From: Strigops habroptila
Taxonomy: Eukaryota > Chordata > Aves > Psittaciformes > Psittacidae
Assembly (NCBI RefSeq): GCF_004027225.2
Contig: NC_044278.2
Span: 53,955,411-54,019,410 of the forward strand
Reading direction: 5' to 3'
DNA length: 64,000 bases
Of this stretch, positions 39,851 to 52,000 are shown piece after piece. Positions within the stretch are counted from its first letter, which is position 1, and every line of letters begins with the position of its first letter. The position numbers were made by a program, and so were the translations under genes. The notes under the pieces were generated by a model that saw only the letters and a program-made list of their open reading frames with translations, did not search any database and had not been told where the DNA came from.

Positions 39851-42800
39851 CAACTCACCCTCACTCTTTGCATTCCCTGTTCCTGCACAAAATTATAATA
39901 TTAAGATGGATCTTGTTTTCTCAGGCCAAACATTGCAATACTCCACTGCATTTGAGCCCTGTAAAGGGGGCACACAGTGGCAATGCTCTGCCCCTGTCCT
40001 CATGGGAGCAATCACCCAGAGGTTGTGGACAAGTTAATCATTTACATTCCTATAGGCAAACAGGCAGAAAAAGACCTGGAGGAAAAGAGTTCCTGTGGTT
40101 CACCGGCGGCTTTTCAGTTCATGGACTGGGATCATCCATATTTGAAAAACTCAAAATAGGTAATAAGAGTTGGCTTCCAGAAGGGAGAACCTGAGGCAAG
40201 TGTTTGGGCCAGTGTCTGCCTGCACAGGGGGAGGTCGGAAGCACCCAGGCCTTATGTCCCTCAAATGCCAAATCTGATGTTTCTCACAGCAGCAGCAAAA
40301 ATAGCTCAAGAGTGCATCAGCTTTGTGCAAGCAGTTTGTTTGACCCAGTTGTTGCTTTTCATTCCCCAGGACCTCAGCCCTAGGTTTTGTTTCAAAAGTA
40401 GTAAAACAAGTAATTTTGTTTGACTTTAAAAGGCCCTCAGTATCTTAAAAGGACAAGTATCTTAAAGGGAGAGACAATTACTCAAGGTACCAAAATACCT
40501 CGTAGGAAGAAATGGTCAGTGAAAATGCACTTCTGTCACTTGAGAATTAGGCCTTGTTTTATATGCAATGTCTCAAAATCAGAACAATTATAAACCAGAA
40601 GGTATTTTAGATACCTTTTCTTTGCATGTTGTCTCCCCACACCCTTTTCCTCCAAAGAATGAACTGTCTTAAGAGGCCTGCAGTCCAGGATGTTTTACCT
40701 GTATAAAAAGCAGACCAGGACAAACTTAGTCCTATCACACTCAAGATACAGGTTCTGGAAGGAAAGACAAGACACATGTTCTGTATTTTTAACTCAAATG
40801 GGGACATGTGGGAGTTACCATGTCCTGAGGAACCAGAGTATTTTGGAGGTCTGCCTTCATTTGTTTGTATATCTCACTGGCTTCTGCAATTCTGACTGTG
40901 GAAACAGTGGGCGATTTCAGCTTTCCGTTAACTATCACCTACAACCTAGTTTAGTATTTCAGTTCTGTGGTGTTTGTTACTTTAGTTCCAGGAATTAATG
41001 CCCTTCCCCCCCCCGAAGGAACTCAATCAAAGCAGGAGCTAGACAGCTACAGTATGTGTCAGACTGTCATGCTGGGGTTTCCAAGAATCACCGAGATTTG
41101 AATAGAAGGTCTTCCTGGGACATGCAATGGGTAAGCCAGTGAAAGGAGCCAGCCCAAGAAAAGTGAACAGCCAGATCAAAACTGGTATCACAAAACCTGG
41201 TTGGAGACTTTGATGATGTGACAAAGCTGATACTGGTCTCATCTGGCAAAGAGTACTGTTGGGCCGGTGAGCATGTTAGGGAAGGCTCTGAGAGGAATGA
41301 AGATAAGCCTAAACAGAAATCATGGCAGCACATCTGGGTGTATTCTCAACTGTAATCCAGCTCCCTACCTAGTAGCATGTGCGGCAGACAAACTTCTACT
41401 CTCCCCGCCTAAGAAACTAGAGACAAAAAGTAGTCCAGGAGGTGGGGTCTCCAAAAGGCAGTATTGTGTGTGTGCCTAGGTGACTTTGAATGCAGCATGA
41501 TTGAGTCATTCATCTGCCCAAGCATGCCTTTGCGTAAGAAGGTTCCTGTACTTTTTCTAATGCATGAAAAACCTTGAGGCCACCTAGGAAACAGAGAGAG
41601 GAGTTGAGGTCTACCATGTATATTGTTACCTGTTGATTTCATGGAGCAGCTTATGTTGTGTGATGATTAATGAAGGGAGAAGCTGGATTTGAAGGGAGTT
41701 GGTGTGCTTGCCTGTTTCATGTGTCTCTAGAAAAGTAAACTGTATACCTTTACCAGGATGTTAAAGGAGAAGCTAGTAAGCCCAGAGAGCACTTTTTCAC
41801 TCAGGACTATCTTCCTGAACTCTTGCTGGATAAGAACAACAAGCTAGAGCCACACTGACTTGTCAGTTCAGATTAGGACCATCCTTGTGAAGTGAATCTC
41901 CAAGTTGTCCCCATGCTTCTCTTCACATGGTGGAGCCCTGGGTTCCCCTTGGGTGAGCCTAGACCACAATATGTGCTCCGGGAGGGAATCTAGCAGACTC
42001 TGTTAACAGGCATTCAGCCCATGGGGCTGGGCTGGTGCTAGTCTAGGGAAGACTCCCCGTTGTCCCCATGTGCATGAGTCTGCTGCACCAACTGCTTCAC
42101 CTCACTGTTTTACTGCTTCTGCTTGCTGCACTACTAGCATAGCCCAGTTTACTTCAGACCTACAGATTCTAGGTCTTTTAGACATGATAATTTTGATTAA
42201 TGCAAGATTTTAAGCTCTGCTGTTTCTGAAATAGGTTTCGTCTCAGGCAAAACACTGTTCTATTTCCCACTTCCTATGTATAATTTTAGGTATATGGACA
42301 TATATAGGTATAGTGTATGTGTGTGTATATATATGTACTTCTATAGATATACAAATAATATTATGTATATGGATATATTTAGAAGCTACATCAGCATATA
42401 TGTGCTCAGGTAACACAGGAGTACTTCATCCTAGTGCTACCTCTTGTATAATAGCCCCCCTACCCCTAGCAGTTATCTCTCTCTGTCACAAAAAGACCTT
42501 CAACTTCTGCCTCTGATTTAGGGACAGGAGTAGCTCAAGCCAGCTTAAGTGCACCAGGCATGTGGAGTGGCAGTACAAACATCCGCTAGTAGGAACAACT
42601 TCTGATCTGTAAGTGGGGAGGCAGGCTGTTTGTACCTCTTCTACCCTTAGTCACTGGGTACTTTGAGGTCAGTGCTTCATCCATGATATGATGTGGTCAC
42701 AGCTATGTACAGCTGCCTGGTCCTCATCTGGATCAGGGCTCCTCTCACCACTGATTGATACAGATGTGAAAAGATAGAGCAAGGTGCTGACAAGAGAGAT

Positions 42801-42948
42801 ACTCATATTCTGAGAATTATTTTTTTTTTAACATAGTATGTAAAAGGTGTGCATTATGAAGTCCTGCACTTCTGATTTGTTTATAGCTAGACATATGTCA
42901 TTGTTTTGTTTCCTGCAGTCATTTCCTCCAGTTCCCTCCAGCCTCTGG

Positions 42949-42955
42949 TATAAAG
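42949..42955 (+). promoter_or_regulatory. Candidate CRLF2 TATA box
   Basis: TATAAAG lies 75 bp upstream of the CRLF2 ATG, which would give a start site near 42980 and a 5' UTR of about 45 nt. GGAA-type (ETS-like) cores occur on the opposite strand just upstream, in TTTCCTGCAG and ATTTCCTCC. Prediction from position and motif only. Confidence 0.4.
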
Positions 42956-43023
42956 TGATCAAATAGCAAAGTCCAGAGATTACGATTACTCATCTCTTCA
43001 CAGTCTGTTGTATAATTCCAACC

Positions 43024-43099
43024 ATGAGACTCATCTTTCAAGCATGTTCAATGATCTGCACACTGGTCAACTTGGTGGCTTCTCAGTCACAATCCCCTG
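43024..43099 (+). CDS. CRLF2: CRLF2 exon 1: signal peptide
   Basis: ATG at 43024 in the context CCAACCATGA. Encodes MRLIFQACSMICTLVNLVAS followed by QSQSP, a typical short signal peptide with a basic n-region and hydrophobic core. Donor G|GTAAGT after 43099, phase 1, as required by exon 2. No sequence homology is expected for a signal peptide, so the assignment rests on phase, context and position. Confidence 0.72.
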
Positions 43100-46000
43100 G
43101 TAAGTTCAAATCCCCAGATATTTATTTAAGAAATTGATACATTAGTTTTAGCAATATTTCTGTGTGTACTTTACCTCATGTGTTACAATATTAAGTAATT
43201 TTTTTGGGGTGCAAAGAATCCACCAAACAGAAATTAATATCCAGCAGAGATAGATGAAAGCAGATTCTTAAAAAATCCTGATAACAATGACGATAATAAC
43301 AAATTTCTATGAAAGTTTTCTAACTAAAAATCAAGGCAGAATATGCTAAGCTTGTGTCTGTTCTTTAAGCAAGACTACTTACTGTCAAAGGCACAGGTTA
43401 TAACAGACTAGACTGTGTCCAAAAAAGACTAGCCTTCACATTGAACAAAACACATACAACAGACTCCAGGTAAGACTTCAGTGCTTAGTATTCTGGAAGA
43501 ATGAACACAATGGGAAAATATCCAGCAATATCTTGTGCTTAAGAAAGCATCAAGACAAAAATATAATGAAACAGCAAAATTAATAAAAACATTAAACACC
43601 TAAATATTTCATATGTTTGTCTGCAATGCCACTTACAGTTTGCCAAAGATAAATGGATTATTACAGAAATCAAACATACAGCCCACCACATATACCAATA
43701 ATCTAATCTTCACTCATGTTAATTTATTACAAGTTCCCTGTCACTCATTTTATAAAGAGATAGAAGTACTTTAAAGTTAAGGTCTCATCTTATCAACTTA
43801 TAATCAACTCTCTGTTCTGCTCTATGTACAGTAAGTACCATTTTTGGCAAAGCAGCACCACCTGATTCTCCAGTGTTAATTGCTCCTGTGAGTCACTGGC
43901 TTTCCTGTGACGGGACATGACTCTTCCCTGTCCTGAGATGGCAACCACCTACAGCCATGTTGTACAGGTGGCATGACTTTGTGGAAGAAAAGTTGAAAAT
44001 TAGAGTTTTGATGCTTGTTAGATGCAAAGTGGTGTCATACCTAGCAATGGCCACCGATCACCTGAAAAAACCCCACACTTAGTTTGATGGGTTATAAGAA
44101 TTGTGTTGTAAGAATTATGCCTTGTCTCAAAATGTCTATAAAAAACTCTATCATCTTGCTGGTTTGTTCCTTTTCTTGAAAAGAGGTTTTCTATTCAGTC
44201 TGTCCTGTGCATTTAGGTCAACAGTCTTGTGTGCAAAGAGTTACTCTTTGACCTACATGTGTTCCTATTAATAAAATGAAACTGTTCTGATAGATCAGTA
44301 GTATTAAGGGTAACCAAAGACTGTAGGCTCAGATCTAGGTCTTGCTTTCCAGTAGTTTCTATACAGTGCGCTGCGATATGTGGAAGTTCAACATGTGGTT
44401 ACTTATCAGGTTTCATCAGTGTTAGGAAATCAAAAGTGGTTTTTCTTCTTTGTTATGCTTCAATGAGGTTGCAACTGTTCCAGTACATGCATGTTCCATT
44501 CTGTTATCTTTGCAGATTAACATTCTGCCCCTCCTTTTTCTCTTTTTTGTTCTGTTCCATGACATTTGGCCTTTTTACTATGTTCCCTTTCAATAGTATT
44601 TTTTCTCAGTAATTAATAAACTGTGAAAAGTGGCTTGGAGATGGAATGTACTTGCTCATATTCTTGCTCATGGTTGTGTCTGCATAATTTTTTGCTCAAG
44701 GAAAATTATTTTTTTCTCCTGTAAAAGTACTTTCTCCACACACCATAGTGGTACTTTCCACACCTCTCTGTCCGGAGAAGAGCCCAGCAGTGTTTGTGAG
44801 GTTAAAATCTTTTGTGGAGCCCTACCAATACCTGTTTGGTTTTGCCAAAGATGTGGACTTGGATAATTCTTTCTGAAGCTCATGCTTCAGAGCACTGGTA
44901 TGTGTGCTACAGCACTGCAACATACTGCACACCTAGCCAAACCAGCAGGCCATCCTCAGACACAAAGTTGCTGCCACCCCTCTTTAGCCCAGGGACTGCC
45001 TATTCATAATATTTTTGACCTTTCCAGCTATCCATTATCATAATACAATGAATAATGATAAATGTGTTAGTTTGGTCTATTGTGTACCTCTAGGATCATG
45101 AATAGAAGAATGCTTTAAATAATTACAATTACCGCGGAACTGCTGGCACATTAACAGTTGACAACCAGTTAACACCCATGGTGTTACAGGTGGAATAATA
45201 AAAATTTCATTATGTTTCTCTCTATCACTTTCCATTAAGCAAATATATGAATGATTCTGACTCCAGAACTATAGGTGCATAGATACTTTTAAACAAAAAA
45301 AAAAAAGGAAAGGAAAGGAAAGGAAAGGAAAGGAAAGGAAAGGAAAGGAAAGGAAAGGAAAGGAAAGGAAAGGAAAGGAAAGGAAAGGAAAGGAAAGGAA
45401 AGGAAAGGAAGGGAAAGGAAGGGAAAGGAAAGGAAAGGAAAGGAAAGGAAAGGAAAGGAAAGGAAGGGAAAGGAAAGGAAAGGAAAGGAAAGGAAAGGAA
45501 AGGAAAGGAAAGGAAAGGAAAGGAAAGGAAAGGAAAGGAAAGGAAAGGAAAGGAAAGGAAAGGAAAGGAAAGGAAAGGAAAGGAAAGGAAAGGAAAGGAA
45601 AGGAAAGGAAAGGAAAGGAAAGGAAAGGAAAAGAAGCTAACCACCTTTCAGTTGAAGGCAAAAAAAAAAGATCATCAGAAACAAATACCTTATTTCAGAT
45701 AACCTGTACATATCCTCAGAGGACTTGATGCCAATTGAATCCAAACTTTTAAAATCTCACTTGGGCTATGCATCTTTCCATGTAAAAATGTGAATTGTGC
45801 AACACATACTTGCTATAATTTGAAAGGTTGCATGCAAAGGTTTACTGAACATTTATACAAAACACAACTCATACTACATTCAAAAAGGCTACAAAACACA
45901 TGAAATTAGAAAGCACAATAGCAAACTGTTCTGACTTGAGCTCTAGAAACACAGTCTTTAGTAATAAAAGATTGGTAAAGCCTTTTCTGTCCTACATAGT

Positions 46001-49000
46001 TAGTTAATTATGTTAAAAATTTATTTCACATGAAGTTCTTAAAAACTAGAGCACAGAAGAGAATATGTATATAGTTTATTACAATCTCTGTTCTATTTCT
46101 ATTAAGTGGTTCTAGTTATTATTAAAGTATTTCATAATGTATTAGCTTTCATTTTAGTACATAAATAACTGTGGTTGCTAGAGTTTATATTTAAATGTTA
46201 CAACCACAGAGTTTCAATTCATAATATGTAAGGTTCTGATCCTAGAAAAATTTATATGTTGTTAAGCTGATATGCTCTGAGTAATCCTGCTAGAGTCAAG
46301 TGGACTACTCATAGTGTGCAAAGTTAAGCCCATTAATAAATCACTGCAGGACTGGAGCCAAACTGGTATTCTTCCCTGTCATCCAAAAAACATACATTGC
46401 CAAACCCAAGATTTACTATGCATCTCTGAATTGCAGCCTCTAATAAGTAGTACAAAACCATCATACTGTAGCTGAAAAAAGAGAATAACGAGTGTTGTCC
46501 AAGGTCCAGAATGAAGTTGTGACTTTTGTTTCCTTCCAACAGGCCAGTCAGATCAGACCCTCAGGTTTTATTGGAATGTCTACTCCTTAGTGTGTGGAAA
46601 TTCCGTGTGGTCCCTCTGGATTCCTTATTATTCACCTCTAGAGCCAAACTCTGATTTGTTGCAAGTTTGAAGAGATCAAGCACCTCGTTAAAGGAACTTT
46701 GTGGGATTCTGGGTTTTGATGCTTGTGTCCTTTTTGCATTGGAATTGAAGGAGGATGTCACACCCTGAGAAAGGACTTCAAGATTTGGCCTATACAGAGA
46801 GGGAAGTGAGAGTTACCACTTTACCAAAATCTCTACTTTCTCTGCTGGCAGTGTCAGAGTTGTGGGATACATAGTCATAGTCTCAAGGAGCTTCCCAAGC
46901 ACCCAGAACCTACCTGAGAGGCAAATTCAGTCTAAATATTGACACCATAGTTTTTCTCAGGTATAAAAAATAGAAAGAAAGAAAGAAATCATGAGCAAAT
47001 TCTGTGTGCTCCCTCTCATAATTAATGAACTGGTGTTATCTGTGTTAATTCCACCAGTTTACCTATAAACACAGTTTAACCAAATAAAAAAAAAAAAAAT
47101 TATTTCTACTGCCCAGTGAGAGAAAGTTAATTCAGAAAGACTAAGAAGTACAATATTATTTTACCACTCTGAACTTGGAGGAATAAAACATAAACCACAA
47201 ATGATTGCAGTATTTTGCTCTTGGAGGTATTTAAAACACGTTTCATCTCCTTTCTTCTCTTTTTTAGTGGTGTTGCCTATCTAGGTTATAAACTCTCTTT
47301 TTCCTTTTCCTCCTTTTTTTTCTGTACCTGTACAGCCCTCCTGACCAAATTGACTGAACACCTCAGAGCGATTAAGGCACTTTTTCATGGTAAATTCTGC
47401 AAGATCCTCCCAAACCTTTATCAATCATTTGACATCTGCAAGCACCTACTTTTCACCAGTAAAGTTACCTCTTTTCTTTACAATTCCCTTCAGACTTCAG
47501 GTACTAGCAGCTCTACAGTACTGAGCAACCTGAGACCAGTCTCGTAATGTAAACCCAACCCATACCAATTGCTTAAGACTAGAAATTGATGCAAGTGGAT
47601 CTTTCACATCCTGGGCCAACTGCTGCAACCTCACAGCTGGAGAACAATAAGTAAAACACTGTGTGCGGAGCCCACCCTCCAAATAATGGAAAATTCACTG
47701 CTGTGTTTTTCAGTGGGGCTGCCCACGTGCCTAAGTCCAAGTGAGAGTATTGAGTTGTCACCCTTTGCCTGGTAAGGGTTCTGACACAGCCTGGATTAGT
47801 TGGCTATGACTAAGATAGGTGTCCTGGGTTCAGCTATAGCAGTCATTTTTCTCCTTCTTAGTAGCTGGTGCAGTGCTGTGTTTTTTAACTTTCAGCCTGG
47901 GAACAACGCTGATAACACCAATGTTTTTAGTTGTTGCTAAGTAATGTTTATTCCAACCAAGGACTTTCTCAGTCTCATGCTTTGCCAGGGAGGAGGGGAA
48001 GCCGGGAGGAAGCAGAGACAGGACACCTGACCCAAACTAGCCAAAGCGGTATTCCATACCGTGGCACGTCATGCCCAGTATATAAACCGGGGGAAGTTAC
48101 CCGGAAGGTCTAGATCACTGCTCGGGTCGGGCTGGGTATCGGTCAGCGGGTGGTGAGCAATTGTATCTTCTCCCCTTGTTATTTCACTAATCATTATTAT
48201 CGTTGGTGGTAGCAGTAGTAGTTTTGTATTATACCTTAGTTACTGGGCTGTTCTTAACCCATGGGAGTTACATTCTTTTGATTCTCCTCCCCATCCCTCT
48301 GGGAGTGGGGGGAGGAAGAAGTGGGGGAGTGAGCGAGCGGCTGCGTGGTTCCAAGTTACCAGCTGGGCTCAAACCACGACAATAGGACTCTCAGATACCC
48401 ACTCTTTGTTCTGTCCTACTGGCAAGACTGCGTGCCTCTCTGTTTAGCACATAGGCTATTTGAAGTCTATTTGTCAAGCACAGGCAGATGTGTGCATAGC
48501 TCTATGCAGAGATGTTAAGCCACCTTCTGAGACTAAACTGAAGAAATTTGTTTGTGTTTGACTTAAAAATTGATTAAAAAACATGCCGTACAAACAGTAT
48601 TTTGCCATCTGTCATTGTGCCAAACTATTGTGCACATAGAAACAGCAGTGTAGATTGATCTCCAAATTAATTATCCTTGAAAATATAGGATTAAGAAAGC
48701 AAGTACTCTTCCTGGTTTTATTTTCATAATTGAAGCATGGACATTAGCAGTTCTTTTTCAAAGCAATAATATCTGCAATCAGATAAATTATCAAAAGGTG
48801 GAAAGTACCTTCCTTGTTGCTTCTAAAGGGAATTGAAAGGATTCATTTATACTCATATAAATTATCTGACGACAGTACAGTTCTCCATTCACTAACATTT
48901 ATGGTTTTTTTATAATGTTAATTTTATTTAAAGGTGGAGAATATGTAATTATACACTCAGGTATGCATTAAATATGTTTAACTATCTTTATAGAAAATCT

Positions 49001-52000
49001 AAGTCCAAGTAGTTATATGGATTTCAGCTACACTAAGAATAACACTATATAATGTACAGCACAGCTGTGCTAGAATTTAGCCCATAAAAATTAAAATGTG
49101 TTAGTTCAGTGGCAGACCAAGAATCCATTTTTAGGTATTTTGCTACCATATTTCTTGGTGGCTCTAGTTAAAGACAAGATCATCACTTACTTACATCTGC
49201 TGAGGGTACTTCCAAAGGGCTTGAGGAGTTAGGAAACAGAGGTTAGATAGGCTCTTGTAACAGAGGTAGAACCATTTTATGATAGTTTTTGAGGTTTGGA
49301 AGTTCTGGTTTTGCTTCAGTGTGTAATAATACTGACTATTCTTCAGAAAAGCACGAGAGTTTCTATTTGAGAAAATAGTATAGAACAAGTCTGCAGGCGT
49401 CAGTTAGTTAGGAGATAAAGGAGTTAGTTTCAAGTCCTTCTCTTGAGTAACAGCAGAATCTTTTTTACCAGAGCTGCATGAATCAGGGATAGCAGAGACC
49501 TGCAGCTACATCTACCCAGTGTCTCTTGGATTTCTGTCATAACTGCCTCTTGAGTGATTTTGACAAAACAACGTTACAACAAAATTACACCTATACAAAA
49601 ATATTTTGACTAAAATTTTCCACTTTAAAAGTCCAGAGTGGCTTAAAATGTAGACAGCAATGAAAGCTATTTTTCTGCTAGGCAGAAATAGTCAAGCAAA
49701 AGTTTTTAGTGGTAGACACTTCATATTTGGAGACAGCAGTCTGCAAATTCTGCCCTCAAGTGATTTTTTTCCTGATACTCAAGACATATTTTCTTCATTT
49801 TTGTTCATTCAAATACATATCATTTCACATCTTATAGAATGCAAAATAAATATTTTGTCCTTCTCCTTGATATAGCATGGATTTCTAATCCTTCTGACCT
49901 CTTAATTTCTCCATTTTTCAATGTCAGATTTGTCTTCCATGCCTGACTGTGGAATCCTGATTAACACAGAATTAAAATACCCACGTCTATAGCAAGAGTT
50001 ATAACAAGGAGATAGTCAGTAGAGGAAATAATACCTGCATGCATTCAGAGGACATGAAATGATCTTGCTTGTCTGTAAGGTGGAACTGGGAGAACCACGT
50101 AGATGCAGTACAACTACTTGTGCTGATCTGTTTTGGGTTCCTATGGGTCTTGACCTGGTCTTGACCTGCAGTGTTAGTCCCTGGTTTCTTACAGTAAACA
50201 TTTGACAGTTTACACAGAGGCTCCCTGTGGCATTAGTTCCCAAATAGTTTTCCTTAGTAGGAAAAGCTTAGCAGGTATTATGGGGGAAAGTTGCCTTCAA
50301 GGCATAATCCCTATGCATACCTGTATCCAGGTAACTAGCCTATAATTTTTGGTCCAGGAACTGACCATAGGGTGCTCTCTGGTACTGCTGTGTGTGGTGG
50401 CTTGACCCTGGCTGGATGCCAAGTGCCCACTAAAGCTACTCTATCACTGCCCTCCTCAGCTTGATAGAGGAGAGAAAATATCACTTAAGGCTCATGGGTC
50501 GAGGTAAGGACAGGGAGAGATCACTCACCAGTCACCGCCATGGGCAAAACAGACCCGACTTGGAGAAATTAGTTTAATTTATTACCAATCAATGCAGAAT
50601 AGAGTAATGAGAAATAAAGCCAAATCTTAGAACACTTTCTCCCACCCCTCCCTTGTTCCTGGGCTTTATTCTTCCAAATCCTCTCCCTCCTTCCCACCAG
50701 CAGCACCAGGGGAGAGGGGATGGGGGTTGTGGTCAGTTCATCACACATCATTGTCCACAATCATCTCTGCTGCACCTTCCTATATAGGGAAGAAATCCTC
50801 ACACTTTTCATCTGCTCCAGTGTGGGGTCCTTCGCATGGCAGACAGTCCTTCATGAACTTCTCCAACGTGAGTCCTTCCCAAGAGCTGCAGTTCTTCATG
50901 AACTGCTTCAGTGTGGGTCCCTTCCATGGGTGCAGTCCTTCAGGAACAGACTCCTCCAGTGTCAGTCCCACACAGGCCACCAGTCCTGCAGCAAATCTGC
51001 TCCAGCATGGGCTCCTCTCTCCATGGGGCCACAGGTCCTGCCAGGAACCTGCTCCAGAGCAGGCTTCCCATGGAGTCATAGCCTTTTTCGGGCATCCCCC
51101 TGCTCCAGTGTGGGGTCCTCCACAGGCTGCAGGTGGAATCTAGTCCACTGTGGACCTCCATGGCTGCAAGGGACAGCCTGCCTCACCATGAGCTGCACCA
51201 TGGGCTGCACCACAGGCTGCAGTGGAATCTCTGCTCCGGTGTCTGGAACACCTCCTGCCCTCCTTCTGCACTGACCTGGGTGTCTGCAGGGCTTTTCACA
51301 CATTGTCACTCCTCTTTCCAGGTACAACTGCTCCTGTGCACTAATTCTTTTCCCGGTTCTTACATACGTTATTCTAGAGGTGCTACCAGCGTCACTAATG
51401 GGCTCAGCCTTGGCCAGAGACAGGCCCATCTTGAAGCTGGCTGGCATTGGCTCTATTGGACATACGGGAAGCTTCTGGCAGCTTCTCACAGAAACCGCCC
51501 ATGTAGTCCCCCTGCTACCAAAACTTGGCCATGCAAACACAATAAAATAAAATAAAATGTGTGTGCTTTCATTTTGCTATTTTGAAATTCTAATTTCAAT
51601 GTCTCTAGGTTATTTTACTCTCCTTCCTTGCAATTTAGATATTCTTACATCTTCTTATTTTATAATCATCTGAGTCTATTGCATACATATCTTTGAAATA
51701 CTTTTTGCCTATCAATGTCAAGGGATGCTTCTCATACAGAGAATATGATTTCAGCATCTGAAATCGTATGCTGAAATCAGATGCTGAAATCATATTCTCT
51801 GTCAATGTCATGGGTAGGTTGGAAAGATGCCATCAGCACCACAATAATCAACTTCAATAATGAGAAGATGCAGATCACATGGGCATCAAGAGAACTGTTT
51901 CCTGGAATGAATGTGTCATTTTCTTATACGTGAGTATTGATAATGCCTGTTCTCTTCTTAAAGTATTTACTTTAATAGGCTGAAACATCTAAGTCCATTT

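Larger units (their letters stand above)
34642..43023. other. Intergenic spacer, right part, up to CRLF2
   Basis: Contains four CR1 pieces on both strands (about 35139, 36268, 38215, 39329). Between 39850 and 42900 I see no recognised repeat or gene; the region just before 43024 is the likely CRLF2 promoter. Confidence 0.5.
43100..51817 (+). other. CRLF2 intron 1 with repeats
   Basis: An 8.7-kb intron, the longest of the gene. It holds the AAGGA microsatellite, a sense solo LTR, a longer antisense LTR and a palindromic insert right before exon 2. The remainder is AT-rich without recognised elements. Confidence 0.75.

Noticed and set aside
39670..40194. 174-codon + frame
   Set aside because: Its first part is antisense CR1 3' UTR; the rest has no recognisable protein content.
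45225..45661. Minus-strand frames of 130-139 codons with FLSFP repeats
   Set aside because: They are translations of the AAGGA microsatellite; no flanking coding signal.
50720..51555. Frames of 138-184 codons on both strands
   Set aside because: Produced by the tandem units and GC-rich body of the antisense LTR; no recognised domain.
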